Shown: positions 1-8,448 of the stretch, in pieces
Layout of the letters: each line of letters begins with the position of its first letter
Position numbering within the stretch: the first letter of the stretch is position 1
From: Polaromonas sp. YR568
Lineage (GTDB): Bacteria; Pseudomonadota; Gammaproteobacteria; Burkholderiales; Burkholderiaceae_C
DNA: 64,000 nucleotides
NCBI RefSeq assembly: GCF_900116715.1
Contig: NZ_FPBM01000009.1
Location: 1 to 64,000, forward strand
Direction of reading: 5' to 3'
Translations under genes and position numbers: made by a program
Notes under the pieces: generated by a model
What the model was told of the DNA's origin: nothing
What the model saw: the letters and a program-made list of their open reading frames with translations, nothing else
The model's database searches: none

Positions 1-229
1 GCCGCTGTTTCCGCGATTTTGTTGCCTCAATTCCCAGCCATGTGGCCAGCTTCTCGGCATAGGGATCGAGCTTGCTTGAGCTGACCCGCCTTGGATACTT
101 GGGCTCGCTCTCTTCTGATCGCAGGTGCTTCTTCACTGTGTTGCGAGCCAGGCCTGTACGCCTTGAGATCTCGCGGATGGACATCTGATCTCGCAATGCC
201 CAACGTCTGATGACATTCAATGTCGCCAC
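1..229 (-). CDS. istA: IS21-family transposase IstA, N-terminal fragment (runs off window)
   Basis: IstA is the DDE transposase of IS21 elements and works with the ATPase IstB. About 76 codons are visible. They contain a helix-turn-helix (MSIREISRRTGLARNTVKKH) and then the typical linker with RRVSSSKLDPYAEKLATWL. Both are characteristic of IstA N-termini. I chose the GTG at 229 because AGGAG lies 8 nt upstream (238-242); a GTG at 238 is also possible but overlaps that ribosome-binding site. The DDE catalytic domain is not in the window, so whether the gene is intact is unknown. Confidence 0.8.
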   Translation of the reverse strand, partial: MATLNVIRRWALRDQMSIREISRRTGLARNTVKKHLRSEESEPKYPRRVSSSKLDPYAEKLATWLGIEATKSRKQR

Positions 230-344
230 GTCTATCACTCCTAATTTCCCTCCGCTTTTAAAACAAGCAGAGTAGTGCCTACGTGGGTCAGATTTGGATG
301 GAAATTACTGCGCTAACTGGATCAGATTTCGATGAAATTCAACA
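1..344 (-). mobile_element. IS21-family insertion sequence, left end (truncated by window)
   Basis: The segment carries the first codons of an IstA-type transposase reading leftward. Between that gene and position 344 there are two near-identical direct repeats of about 21 bp (286-306 and 319-339, core TCAGATTT-GATG-AAATT). Multiple short terminal repeats inside the end are a hallmark of IS21 elements. Read on the minus strand, the end at 344 begins TGTTGAATTTC, matching the 5'-TGT that typically starts such elements. The rest of the element, including istB and the other end, lies outside the window, so the target duplication cannot be checked. The insertion point is about 65 bp from the terminator of the tRNA-Ser gene. 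Confidence 0.8.
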
Positions 345-410
345 GCTCCTGGGAAGAACTGATTCGAGCCCGGCTCTCAGCCTCCTCTTCAGCCGATTTC
401 CGCCAGACGC

Positions 411-437
411 AAAAAAGCCGCCCGAAGGCGGCTTTTT
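411..437 (-). terminator. Rho-independent terminator of tRNA-Ser
   Basis: A perfect GCCGCC/GGCGGC stem with a short CGAA (minus strand TTCG) tetraloop spans 417-432. It is flanked by an A-run on one side and a T-run on the other, so it could act in both directions. It lies immediately past the 3' end of the leftward tRNA-Ser gene and is most simply that gene's terminator. Confidence 0.85.
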
Positions 438-442
438 ATACT

Positions 443-535
443 TGGCGGAAACGGAGGGATTCGAACCCTCGATGAGGCTCTACACCCCATACTCCCTTAG
501 CAGGGGAGCACCTTCGGCCACTCGGTCACGTTTCC
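443..535 (-). tRNA. tRNA-Ser (anticodon GCU)
   Basis: Read on the minus strand, a 93-nt cloverleaf starts GGAAACG at 535 and ends CGTTTCC plus discriminator G and an encoded CCA (443-445). The anticodon loop CTGCTAA in the stem CTCCC/GGGAG gives anticodon GCU, reading AGC/AGU codons. The T-loop GGTTCGAATCC is canonical. The long variable arm explains the length and fits a class II serine tRNA. It is followed by a strong terminator and lies between lysC and an IS21 end. Confidence 0.97.
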
Positions 536-570
536 AATAAATCGATTATCTCACGACTTGCGGGCCAATT

Positions 571-1839
571 TCAGACGGTTGGCTGGTCCAGGTCAAAAGC
601 CTTGTGCAGGGCGCGCACGGCCAGCTCCATGTACTTTTCGTCGATGACGACGGAGGTCTTGATTTCGCTGGTGGAGATCATCTGGATGTTGATGCCCTCT
701 TCACTCAGCACGCGGAACATCTTGCTGGCGATGCCCACGTGGCTGCGCATACCGATGCCGACGATGCTGACCTTGCAGATCTTGGCGTCGCCGGTGACTT
801 CCTGCGCGCCCAGCTTGGGCAGAACCTGGGTTTTGAGCAGGTCGACGGCTTTGGAGTAGTCGTTGCGGTGGACGGTGAAGCTGAAGTCGGTTTTGCCGTC
901 TTTGCTGATGTTCTGGATGATCACATCGACTTCGATGTTGGCGTCGGCCACGGCGCCCAGGATCTGGTACGCAATGCCGGGGGTGTCGGGCACGCCGAGC
1001 ACGGAGATTTTGGCTTCATCGCGGTTGAAAGCGATGCCCGATACGATGGCTTGTTCCATGTTTTCGTCTTCCTCAAAGCTGATCAAAGTGCCTGACTTGG
1101 CTTCTTCGTTGATATCGATGTCCCATTCGGTGAAGCTGGACAGCACGCGCAGCGGCACCTTGTATTTGCCGGCAAATTCCACTGAGCGGATCTGCAGCAC
1201 CTTGGAGCCCATGGAGGCCATCTCCAGCATCTCTTCAAAGCTCACGGTGTGCAGGCGCCGCGCCTCGGGCACCACGCGCGGGTCGGTGGTGTAGACGCCG
1301 TCGACGTCGGTGTAAATCAGGCACTCGTGCGCCTTGAGCGCGGCTGCAACCGCCACAGCCGAGGTGTCGGAGCCGCCCCGGCCCAGCGTGGTGACGTTGC
1401 CGCCATCGTCCACACCCTGAAAGCCGGTAATGATGACAACCTTGCCGGCGCTCAGGTCTGCGCGCACGCGCTCGTCGTCGATGGACTCGATGCGGGCCTT
1501 GGTGTAGGCATTGTTGGTCTTGATGGTGACTTGCCAGCCGGCGTAGCTCACGGCTTGCATGCCTTCGGCTTGCAGGGCAATGGCCAGCAGCGCACTGGAG
1601 GCCTGCTCGCCGGTGGCGGCCAGGGCGTCGAGCTCACGGCTGTAGGCGTCGCCGGGTTTGGTGGGCGCCAGCTCTTTGGCCAGGCCCAGGAGGCGGTTGG
1701 TTTCGCCACTCATGGCGCTGGGGACGACGACCATCTGGTGGCCGGCCCGCGCCCATTTGGCCACGCGTTTGGCCACGTTGCGGATGCGCTCTGTGGAGCC
1801 CATCGACGTGCCGCCGTATTTATGAACGATCAATGCCAT
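571..1839 (-). CDS. lysC: Aspartate kinase
   Basis: This enzyme phosphorylates aspartate to 4-phospho-aspartate, the first step towards lysine, threonine, methionine and diaminopimelate. The 422-residue protein opens with the amino-acid kinase nucleotide motif KYGGTS (residues 7-12). It carries the GRGGSDTSA loop (about 153-161) and the TDVDGVYTTDPR region. Two ACT domains fill residues 265-420 and would bind feedback effectors. The length fits the monofunctional, lysine/threonine-sensitive type seen in Corynebacterium and Pseudomonas; no homoserine dehydrogenase domain is fused. It lies downstream of tilS in the same direction, separated by 154 bp that hold a possible terminator and a possible promoter. 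The start ATG at 1839 fits the conserved MALIVHKYGG N-terminus. Confidence 0.97.
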   Translation of the reverse strand: MALIVHKYGGTSMGSTERIRNVAKRVAKWARAGHQMVVVPSAMSGETNRLLGLAKELAPTKPGDAYSRELDALAATGEQASSALLAIALQAEGMQAVSYAGWQVTIKTNNAYTKARIESIDDERVRADLSAGKVVIITGFQGVDDGGNVTTLGRGGSDTSAVAVAAALKAHECLIYTDVDGVYTTDPRVVPEARRLHTVSFEEMLEMASMGSKVLQIRSVEFAGKYKVPLRVLSSFTEWDIDINEEAKSGTLISFEEDENMEQAIVSGIAFNRDEAKISVLGVPDTPGIAYQILGAVADANIEVDVIIQNISKDGKTDFSFTVHRNDYSKAVDLLKTQVLPKLGAQEVTGDAKICKVSIVGIGMRSHVGIASKMFRVLSEEGINIQMISTSEIKTSVVIDEKYMELAVRALHKAFDLDQPTV

Positions 1840-1902
1840 TGCAGGGTGTCAATCAGGAAGTTGTTGCGGATTTCTTGCGGGCGCTTTTAGCGATCTAGCG
1901 GC

Positions 1903-1928
1903 AAAAAACCGCGCTGTTCGCGCTGTTT
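1903..1928 (-). terminator. Possible terminator after tilS / in lysC leader
   Basis: Read on the minus strand, AAACAGCGC and GCGCGGTTT form a 9-bp stem with one mismatch and a GAACA loop, running into a T-tract. It lies 66 nt after the tilS stop and 64 nt before the lysC start. It could terminate the cysS-tilS transcript. If lysC transcription starts at the TATAAT at 1970-1975, it would instead lie in the lysC leader, where it could attenuate. Confidence 0.45.
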
Positions 1929-1969
1929 GAGGGGCTTTTAACGACCCTTCTGCGCCAGCAAAGCCTTCA

Positions 1970-1975
1970 ATTATA
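1970..1975 (-). promoter_or_regulatory. Possible lysC promoter (-10 box)
   Basis: A perfect TATAAT on the minus strand lies 131 bp upstream of lysC. No convincing -35 box lies 16-18 bp further upstream. A short inverted repeat CTAGG-7nt-CCTAG (1977-1993) abuts the -10 box on its upstream side, which could be a binding site. Confidence 0.3.
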
Positions 1976-1993
1976 CCTAGGACTACTACCTAG

Positions 1994-2977
1994 TTAGCCC
2001 GTCTTATCTGCCGCCGCGGTGTACTGCAGCACCGCGCCGGCCCGCGTGACGTGCCCCGTCGCCACCTTGAGGTGGATCTGGTGGCCGCGCGTGGTGCAGG
2101 CGGCAATTTGCGAGAGCAATTGCTCCAGCTGCGCGGCGCTGGGCGTGGCCTGCTGTTGCAGCAGCCAGTGGCGCAGCACATTGGCCTGGCGCGGCTGCGA
2201 CAGCGCCTGCAGCGCCTTGATAACCGGCGGTGAGCCAACGGCCGCAAGGTCTTGCTGCGCGACTTCCAGCAGCAGCGCCTGGCCCTGGGCCGCATGCCGC
2301 GCGCTGCGGGCAAAGGTTTCGCGAAACTGCGGAAAGGCTTCTTCGAGCGTGGGCAGCAGCCGCGCGCGGATGCGATTGCGGGTGAACTGCTCGTCGGTGT
2401 TGGTCGGGTCTTCCACCCAAGTAATGCCGCGCTCCACCAGCCAGGCGCGCAGCTGTGCCCCCGGCACCGCCAGCAAGGGGCGGTGATAGGTGATGCCGTC
2501 GCGCTCCCAGCGCTGCGGCATGGCGGCCAGGCCCGGCAAGCCCGCACCGCGCGAAAGCGCCAGCAAAATGGTCTCAATCTGGTCGTCAGCGTGCTGGGCA
2601 ATCGCTATATCTTTGATAGCGGCTTGCGCTCCTCCCGTCTGGGCTGCAGCCCGAAAAGCCTTGTAGCGCGCCTTGCGGGCCGCGTCTTCGGGACTTTCGC
2701 CGGTGGCATTACGGGCGTCTACACGCTGAATCGTCAACGGCACGTTGAGTTGCGCGCACAAAGCAACGCAGTGCCGCTCAAAGCCGTCGGCCGCTGCCTG
2801 CAAGCCGTGGTGCACGTGAATCGCATGCACCTGCCCCGGCCACTTCTCGGCGCAGGCGACCAGCAAGGCGACCGAGTCGGCGCCGCCGCTGAGTGCAACG
2901 GCCAGTGGCAGGCCCGGAGAGAAGGAATTCAGCGCGTCCGGCAGGCCTTGTGCGAATGCTGCGCCCTTATGCGCCAC
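1994..2977 (-). CDS. tilS: tRNA(Ile)-lysidine synthase
   Basis: TilS converts cytidine 34 of the AUA-reading tRNA-Ile to lysidine. The N-type ATP-pyrophosphatase loop SGGADS is at residues 30-35, and the second family motif, AQHADDQIET, follows at about 125-134. At 327 residues it is shorter than E. coli TilS (about 430) and seems to lack the full C-terminal substrate domain. The translation starts at GTG 2977, overlapping the stop of the PhyH gene by 11 nt, which suggests coupling. Oddity: the stretch just before AQHADDQ (KDIAIA) is encoded by an interspersed repeat that also occurs elsewhere in the window. It appears to have extended the loop in frame next to the catalytic motif. Confidence 0.93.
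   Translation of the reverse strand: MAHKGAAFAQGLPDALNSFSPGLPLAVALSGGADSVALLVACAEKWPGQVHAIHVHHGLQAAADGFERHCVALCAQLNVPLTIQRVDARNATGESPEDAARKARYKAFRAAAQTGGAQAAIKDIAIAQHADDQIETILLALSRGAGLPGLAAMPQRWERDGITYHRPLLAVPGAQLRAWLVERGITWVEDPTNTDEQFTRNRIRARLLPTLEEAFPQFRETFARSARHAAQGQALLLEVAQQDLAAVGSPPVIKALQALSQPRQANVLRHWLLQQQATPSAAQLEQLLSQIAACTTRGHQIHLKVATGHVTRAGAVLQYTAAADKTG
2603..2660 (+). repeat. Interspersed palindromic repeat, copy inside tilS
   Basis: The copy consists of a short palindrome (GCTAT-ATCTTTG-ATAGC), then GGCTTGCGCTC, then GGGCTGCAGCCCGAAA. The same order of blocks occurs at 5497, 26900 and 43635 on this strand and inverted at 12844, 20912, 22471 and 56602. It is read through in frame within tilS. 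Confidence 0.65.
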
Positions 2978-3773
2978 GGTGGCCTACTTTGAAATCATTG
3001 CGGCCGGTTTTGTCTTCCCCGCGCAGCAGCCACAGCGGCCGCGTCGCAAAACTGACGGCCACGCCGGTCTTGCCGTCGGCCGGCCGCAGGTCGCGGTCAA
3101 ACAGCGAGGTGCCCGGCATGTAGCGCAACGCCACGCCGGTGCGGCGGATGCCCGAGGTGTTGGCTTTGGCGCCATGAATCATGTAGATGTCGTGCAACGA
3201 CATCTGCCCGGGCTGCAGCTCCAGGTCGACGGCTTCGTTCTCGTCAAAGCTGCCGTCGGCCATGCGCTGGTTCAGCGTCAGGTCGGTGCGGTCTTCGTGC
3301 AGGTGGGGATGAAGTTTTTTGCCCGCGTGCGAGCCAGGGATCACGCGCAGGCAGCCGTTCTCGCGCGTGCTCGGCTCCAGCGCCACCCACACAGTGCAGT
3401 TGGCCAAGGGGCGAATGGGCCAGTAGTGGCCGTCCTGGTGCCAGGGCGTTTCAAAACCTTCGCTGGCAGGTTTGCAGAACACGTGGCAGCCCCAGAGGAT
3501 GACATCGGGGCCTATGGCCTGGGCCACCAGGTCGATGATGTCCGGGTTCATGGCCAGGTCGAAGAAATCTCGGCTGCCGCGCACGCCTTCGTCGTTCTGG
3601 CCTTCGATATGGGCGCTGACGAGTTTTTCAGGCCGCACGCCGGGGTTGTTGCGGATCAGGGTATTGAGGGCGTCCTGCATGCGCCGCACCCAGGCATCGT
3701 CAAGCCGGAACTGCGGGACCACATAGCCCTGCTCCCGGTAGTGCCTGACTTCCTGGTCGGACAGGCTGGCCAT
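2967..3773 (-). CDS. Phytanoyl-CoA dioxygenase (PhyH) family protein
   Basis: This is a non-haem Fe(II)/2-oxoglutarate-dependent oxygenase of 268 residues. The iron-binding facial triad is visible as H112 and D114 in PWHQDGHYWP and a distal histidine in IYMIHGA (about 200). A nearby Arg in GIRRTG is placed to bind 2-oxoglutarate. The substrate cannot be told from sequence; PhyH homologues hydroxylate acyl-CoAs, ectoine and other small molecules. It lies between accA (29 bp away) and tilS (overlapping by 11 nt), so it is probably in the same leftward transcript. An intergenic GC-rich hairpin (3784-3802) separates it from accA. Confidence 0.85.
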   Translation of the reverse strand: MASLSDQEVRHYREQGYVVPQFRLDDAWVRRMQDALNTLIRNNPGVRPEKLVSAHIEGQNDEGVRGSRDFFDLAMNPDIIDLVAQAIGPDVILWGCHVFCKPASEGFETPWHQDGHYWPIRPLANCTVWVALEPSTRENGCLRVIPGSHAGKKLHPHLHEDRTDLTLNQRMADGSFDENEAVDLELQPGQMSLHDIYMIHGAKANTSGIRRTGVALRYMPGTSLFDRDLRPADGKTGVAVSFATRPLWLLRGEDKTGRNDFKVGHRGA

Positions 3774-3802
3774 GATGTGCTGAGCCCGGCCTTTTCGCGG
3801 GC

Positions 3803-4783
3803 TTATTTGCCGGCGTCGGCCTTGGTGTCGGTGAAGCGGCCGTAGCTTTGCAGGCGCTCGTAGCGGCGGTCCAGCAGTTCCTTGACCTTCAGGTCGCTGA
3901 CCTGGCGGAAGGCGTCATTGAGGGCGCGCTTGAGGAAGGCGGCCATCTGCTTGTGGTCGCGGTGGGCGCCGCCCACGGGTTCATTCACGATCTTGTCGAT
4001 CACGCCCAGGGCCTTGAGCCGGTGGGCGGTGATGCCCAGGGCTTCGGCGGCTTCCTGCGCCTTGTCGGAGGTCTTCCACAAGATGGAGGCGCAGCCTTCG
4101 GGGCTGATGACGGAGTAGATCGAATACTGCAGCATCACGACCTGGTCGGCCACCGAAATGGCCAGCGCGCCGCCGGAGCCGCCCTCGCCGATGATGGTGG
4201 TGATGATGGGTACTTCGAGCTGCGCCATCTCGAAAATATTGCGGCCGATGGCCTCGGACTGGCCGCGCTCTTCAGCGTCGATGCCGGGGTAGGCGCCGGG
4301 GGTGTCGACAAAGGTGAACACCGGCAGCTTGAACTTCTCGGCGGTTTTCATCAGGCGCAGGGCCTTGCGGTAGCCCTCGGGCTTGCTCATGCCGAAATTG
4401 CGCAGGCCGCGCTCTTTGGTGTCGCGGCCCTTCTGGTGGCCCAGCACCATGCAGGCGGTGCCGTTAAAGCGGGCCAGGCCGCCCACGATGGACAAGTCGT
4501 CGGCAAAGTGCCGGTCGCCATGCAGTTCGACGAAATCGGTGAAGATTTCGTTGACGTAGTCCAGGGTGTAGGGACGCTCTGCGTGGCGGGCGATCTTGGT
4601 GATCTGCCAGGGCGTCAGGTCGCTGTAAATGTCTTTGGTGAGCTGCTGGCTCTTTTTGGCCAGCTGGTCGATTTCTTCAGAGATATCAACGGCCGACTCG
4701 GTCTGTACGTAGCGCAGTTCTTCAATTTTTCCTTCAAGCTCCGCGATCGGTTGCTCGAAATCGAGGAAGGTCTTCTTCGCCAT
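3803..4783 (-). CDS. accA: Acetyl-CoA carboxylase carboxyltransferase subunit alpha
   Basis: AccA forms, with AccD, the carboxyltransferase half of acetyl-CoA carboxylase and transfers CO2 from biotin to acetyl-CoA for fatty acid synthesis. The 326-residue protein has the usual N-terminal [19 protein letters not shown] helix and the crotonase-fold core with [12 protein letters not shown] and EGCASILWK, all diagnostic. Length matches the E. coli enzyme (319). It lies between the glycosylase gene and the PhyH gene in the leftward run that starts at cysS. Confidence 0.97.
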   Translation of the reverse strand: MAKKTFLDFEQPIAELEGKIEELRYVQTESAVDISEEIDQLAKKSQQLTKDIYSDLTPWQITKIARHAERPYTLDYVNEIFTDFVELHGDRHFADDLSIVGGLARFNGTACMVLGHQKGRDTKERGLRNFGMSKPEGYRKALRLMKTAEKFKLPVFTFVDTPGAYPGIDAEERGQSEAIGRNIFEMAQLEVPIITTIIGEGGSGGALAISVADQVVMLQYSIYSVISPEGCASILWKTSDKAQEAAEALGITAHRLKALGVIDKIVNEPVGGAHRDHKQMAAFLKRALNDAFRQVSDLKVKELLDRRYERLQSYGRFTDTKADAGK

Positions 4784-4813
4784 GTGCTGCTCCTCAGGGC
4801 TTCTTCAAAAACG

Positions 4814-5509
4814 TCAATTCTGCTCGGCGCCCAAAACGGGTAGTGGGTCCAGCGAGCGCCAAATATACCAAGTTGCGACACTGCAGTACGGCGCCCAGGC
4901 GGCGGCCACCTCGCGAGCGTCGCTCCGGCTGACGGATTCACCGGAAAAATAGTTCTGGCTGATGCCGCTGATCAGGCCGACATCGTCCAGCGGCAAGACA
5001 TTGGGCCGCATCAGATAGAAGATCAAAAACATCTCGGCCGTCCACCGGCCTATGCCGCGGATGGCGACCAGCTCGGCAATGATGTCCTCATCGTCCATCG
5101 CCGCCCAGTCCTTGACGTGCACGGTGCCGGCATCGAAGTGGATGGCCAGGTCGACGAGGTACTCGACCTTGCGGGCGCTCAGGCCGGCGGCGCGCATGTC
5201 GTCGACCTTGAGCCTGAGCACATTGGCCGGGGTGACCTTTTTGGGCAGGGCCGAGAACTTCGCCCAGACGCTTTGTGCGGCCTTCACCGAAATCTGCTGG
5301 CCAACAATGCTGCGCGCCAGGGTGCTGAAAGCATCGCCGCGCGCCTGCAGGCAGGCATCGCCGAACTGGGGGATCAGGCGCTTCATCACCCGGTCTTTTT
5401 TGACGAGATGCTTGCAGGCCTCGGCCCAGTACTCGGGCACCGTGGTGGCGGGCTCGGGAACGTCGGCCAGCTCAACGCTGGCGGGGCCGCTTTTTACTAT
5501 CTTTTTCAT
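4814..5509 (-). CDS. DNA-3-methyladenine glycosylase II (AlkA-like, HhH-GPD)
   Basis: This base-excision enzyme removes alkylated purines. The 231-residue protein has the helix-hairpin-helix segment IRGIGRWTAEMF (about 150-161) and the aspartate pair D175-D176 in VLPLDD, the second expected to be catalytic as in AlkA. It lacks the AlkA N-terminal domain and is closer to the short Mag-type enzymes. It is 52 bp downstream of cysS and 30 bp upstream of accA. The start codon at 5509 and the first codons (MKKIVKS) lie within a copy of the interspersed repeat, so the present N-terminus may have been created by that insertion. Confidence 0.9.
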   Translation of the reverse strand: MKKIVKSGPASVELADVPEPATTVPEYWAEACKHLVKKDRVMKRLIPQFGDACLQARGDAFSTLARSIVGQQISVKAAQSVWAKFSALPKKVTPANVLRLKVDDMRAAGLSARKVEYLVDLAIHFDAGTVHVKDWAAMDDEDIIAELVAIRGIGRWTAEMFLIFYLMRPNVLPLDDVGLISGISQNYFSGESVSRSDAREVAAAWAPYCSVATWYIWRSLDPLPVLGAEQN

Positions 5510-5545
5510 AGCGACTTACGCTTGTCCTGCATGGCCCGGCAGCCG
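5497..5545 (+). repeat. Interspersed palindromic repeat over the start of the alkA-like gene
   Basis: Blocks CTATCTTTTTCATAG, GACTTACGCTTGTCC and a GC-rich GGCCCGGCAGCC tail follow the same order as the other copies in the window. It covers the first four codons of the leftward glycosylase gene and most of the 52-bp gap to cysS. Confidence 0.6.
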
Positions 5546-5561
5546 AAGTGACTGAAGAAAA

Positions 5562-6947
5562 TCACGACTGAGCCTCCCAGGTCGTGCCTGCGGGCGAGTC
5601 TTTGAGCACAATGCCCTTGGCCAGCAAGTCCTGGCGGATGCGGTCGGCTTCAGCGAAGTTTTTGGCGGCTTTGGCGGCGGCGCGCTGAGCAATCTGCTCC
5701 TGGATGCTGCTCTCGTCAAGGCCGGCGCCGGCCTGAAGGTAAGCGCCAGGATCGCCCTGCAGCAAGCCCAGGCAGCCGCCCAGGGCTTTGAGCAGTCCGG
5801 CCAATTCGGCAGACCGGGTCTTGTTGACTTCACCCGCCAGCTCGAACAGCACGGCCACCGCTTCGGGCGTACCGAAGTCCTCGTCCATCGCGGCCTTGAA
5901 GCGAGCAGCGAAGGGGTTGGCCCAGTCGATGGCCACCGTGCCGGGCATTACTCCGATCAAGCCGGCCAGCGCGGTATAGAGGCGCTTGAGCGAATTGCGG
6001 GCGTCGTCCAGGTGGGCGTCACTGTAGTTCAGGGCGCTACGGTAGTGCGCGCGAACGATGAAGAAGCGGATGGTTTCCGCGTCGTACTTGGCCAGCACTT
6101 CCCGGATGGTGAAGAAGTTGCCCAGGGACTTGGACATTTTTTCGTTGTCCACCCGCACAAAACCGTTGTGCACCCAGAAATTGGCCAGCGGCTTGCCGTT
6201 GGCGCCTTCGCTCTGGGCGATCTCGTTTTCGTGGTGTGGAAACTGCAGGTCGGCGCCGCCGCCATGGATGTCGAAGGTCTCGCCCAGCGTCTGGCAGCTC
6301 ATGGCCGAGCATTCAATGTGCCAGCCCGGCCGGCCGGGGCCGTAGCTGCTGTCCCACTTGGCGTCGTCGGGTTCGGTGGGTTTGGCGCTCTTCCAGAGCA
6401 CGAAGTCCAGCGGGTCGTCTTTGCCGTCCAGCACTGCCACGCGCTCGCCGGCGCGCAGCTCGTCCAGGGACTTGCCCGAGAGCTTGCCGTAGCCGGGGAA
6501 CTTGCGGACCGCGTAATTCACGTCGCCGGTCGAGCCCTTGTAGGCCAGCCCTTTGGCTTGCAGGGTGGCGATCATGCCAAGCATCTGCGGCACGTATTCG
6601 GTGGCGCGCGGCTCCAGCGATGGCGGCTCAATGCCCAGCGCGCCTATGTCCTGGTGCATGGCCAGGATCATCTCGTCCGTCAGGGCGCGGATGGTGATGC
6701 CGCGCTCGACTGCCCGCTTGATGATCTTGTCGTCGATGTCGGTGATGTTGCGCACGTAGGTCACGCGCAGGCCGCTGGCCTTAAGCCAGCGCTGGACGAC
6801 GTCGAAGGCCATCATCATGCGCGCATGGCCGATGTGGCACAGGTCGTAAATCGTCATTCCGCACACATACATGCGAACGTGGCCGGGTTCCAGGGGGGAA
6901 AATTCTTCCACGGCACGCGACAGCGTGTTGTAAATGCGAAGGCTCAT
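5562..6947 (-). CDS. cysS: Cysteine-tRNA ligase
   Basis: This class I aminoacyl-tRNA synthetase charges tRNA-Cys. With the ATG at 6947 it is 461 residues, the normal size. HIGH is at residues 38-41 ([10 protein letters not shown]), and KMSKS is near 269-273 in [12 protein letters not shown] cysteine in YVCGMTIYD and the GWHIECSAM motif supply zinc ligands. The upstream in-frame extension to 7061 is rejected because the family begins at [10 protein letters not shown]. It is the first gene of the leftward cysS-alkA-accA-phyH-tilS run and is divergent from the TPR gene at 7286. Confidence 0.97.
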   Translation of the reverse strand: MSLRIYNTLSRAVEEFSPLEPGHVRMYVCGMTIYDLCHIGHARMMMAFDVVQRWLKASGLRVTYVRNITDIDDKIIKRAVERGITIRALTDEMILAMHQDIGALGIEPPSLEPRATEYVPQMLGMIATLQAKGLAYKGSTGDVNYAVRKFPGYGKLSGKSLDELRAGERVAVLDGKDDPLDFVLWKSAKPTEPDDAKWDSSYGPGRPGWHIECSAMSCQTLGETFDIHGGGADLQFPHHENEIAQSEGANGKPLANFWVHNGFVRVDNEKMSKSLGNFFTIREVLAKYDAETIRFFIVRAHYRSALNYSDAHLDDARNSLKRLYTALAGLIGVMPGTVAIDWANPFAARFKAAMDEDFGTPEAVAVLFELAGEVNKTRSAELAGLLKALGGCLGLLQGDPGAYLQAGAGLDESSIQEQIAQRAAAKAAKNFAEADRIRQDLLAKGIVLKDSPAGTTWEAQS

Positions 6948-7285
6948 GAAAATTGTGGTCGCGGTACCCGGCGTCGGCCGGCGCCCGGCAGTCAGCCGGG
7001 CTGGGGTAACAGGAAAGCAGGCAAGAAGGAAGGTTATCTCACGGACGCCGCGGGCGGGCAAGGGCCATTCGGCGTACGCGCAAAACGTGGCGTAAAAACG
7101 AAAACTACGGGGTCCGGGCGGTCGTGAACTATACCCCCTCAGCTACAATCAGACAGTATATCCAGCCCGTCAGGCGGCGTCCGTGCGGCCTTTACGCCCC
7201 TGAAAAACCGGCTGTTTATAGGGAATATCCGCCCAAAAGCCGTTAAACGGCCCTCAAGGGTTTTAAAACAATAGCGAGAGTTCTT
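6948..7285. promoter_or_regulatory. Divergent intergenic region, cysS / TPR gene
   Basis: This 338-bp stretch has no gene. It must hold the promoters for the leftward cysS run and the rightward envelope run. TACAAT at 7144-7149 could be a rightward -10 box, but I see no good -35 partner. The last 30 bp before 7286 are AT-richer and contain GCGAGAG as a weak ribosome-binding site. Confidence 0.4.
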
Positions 7286-8362
7286 ATGCCGACGCCAAAC
7301 TTCTTTACCCGCAAACCCCTGGCCTCCGCCCTGCGCATGCTGATCGTGGCGGCCACCCTGTCGGTGTCCGCGGCGCATGCCGACGACTACACCGACGTCA
7401 GCCGCCTGATGCGCGCCGGCCAGTTTGCCGAAGCGATGACCAAGGTCGACCAATACCTCGTCACCAAGCCCCGCGACCCCCAGATGCGTTTTTTCAAGGG
7501 CGTGATCCAGACCGAAACCGGCAAGACCAACGACGCGATCGCCACCTTCACCAAGATCACCGAAGACTACCCCGAGCTGCCTGAGCCCTACAACAACATG
7601 GCCGTGCTCTACGCCGGCCAGAGCCAGTTCGACAAGGCCCGCGCCGCGCTTGAAATGGCCATCCGCACCAACCCCAGCTACGCCACCGCGCATGAGAACC
7701 TCGGCGACGTCTATGCCCGCCTGGCCAGCCAGGCCTACAGCAAGGCGCTGCAACTGGACGGCGGCAACGCAGCCGTGCCGCCCAAGCTGGCCCTGATCCG
7801 CAACCTCTTCTCCGCCGACCCCAAATCCCAGGCCCCCCAGGCGCAGGCCCAACCCCAGGCAGCCGCCAAGCCCGCCGCCGGCGCCCAGGCCTCCGGCCAG
7901 GTCACGGCAGCCGCACCGGCCCCTGCCCCCGCGGCAGCCGCCAAACCGGCAACTGCTACCCCTGCCGCAGCCGCACCGGCCGCGGCACCCGCTGCACCGG
8001 CAGCCCCTGCCGCGGCCGCCGGCACCGACAAGGACGTTGAAACCGCCGTGCGCAACTGGGCGCAGGCATGGGCCAGCAAAGACATGGCCGGCTACCTAGG
8101 CAGCTACGGCCAGAATTTCGATCCGCCCGGCAAACAGGCCCGCAAGGCCTGGGAAGAAGACCGCCGCGCGCGCATCGTCGGCAAGAACAGCATCAGCGTG
8201 AAGCTCTCCAACATGAGCGTGTCGGTGCAGGGCGCCAAGGCCGTCGCCAAGTTCAAGCAGGACTACAGCGCCGACTCGCTCAATATCTCGAGCCGCAAAA
8301 CGCTGGAGCTCGCCAAGGTGGGTGATCGCTGGGTCATCGTCAAGGAATCCACCGGCGGTTGA
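7286..8362 (+). CDS. Secreted TPR protein with C-terminal NTF2/Cds6-like domain
   Basis: The 358-residue product has a signal peptide (positively charged N-terminus, hydrophobic run, AHA-D cleavage near 33). Tetratricopeptide-like helices span about 35-165 (RLMRAGQFAEAMTKV, AVLYAGQSQFDKARAAL, ENLGDVYARL). A long Ala/Pro linker follows (170-245). The C-terminal domain (about 250-355) is of the SnoaL/NTF2-like type found in L,D-transpeptidase Cds6 proteins. The next gene carries the same C-terminal fold fused to a YkuD domain, so the two probably act together in the periplasm on peptidoglycan. The exact role is unknown. Confidence 0.8.
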   Translation: MPTPNFFTRKPLASALRMLIVAATLSVSAAHADDYTDVSRLMRAGQFAEAMTKVDQYLVTKPRDPQMRFFKGVIQTETGKTNDAIATFTKITEDYPELPEPYNNMAVLYAGQSQFDKARAALEMAIRTNPSYATAHENLGDVYARLASQAYSKALQLDGGNAAVPPKLALIRNLFSADPKSQAPQAQAQPQAAAKPAAGAQASGQVTAAAPAPAPAAAAKPATATPAAAAPAAAPAAPAAPAAAAGTDKDVETAVRNWAQAWASKDMAGYLGSYGQNFDPPGKQARKAWEEDRRARIVGKNSISVKLSNMSVSVQGAKAVAKFKQDYSADSLNISSRKTLELAKVGDRWVIVKESTGG

Positions 8363-8448
8363 CCGCCGGCGGCCAACCTGACCCCAGTGCTCCGTTCAGC
8401 CTGTCTTTGTTTGTCGTTGCCGGCCGGCAACTTTCCGTGGAAGCCCGC

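Noticed and set aside
283..540. An open frame of 85 codons on the plus strand
   Set aside because: It runs through the IS end, a terminator hairpin and the tRNA-Ser gene in antisense, so it is not a gene.
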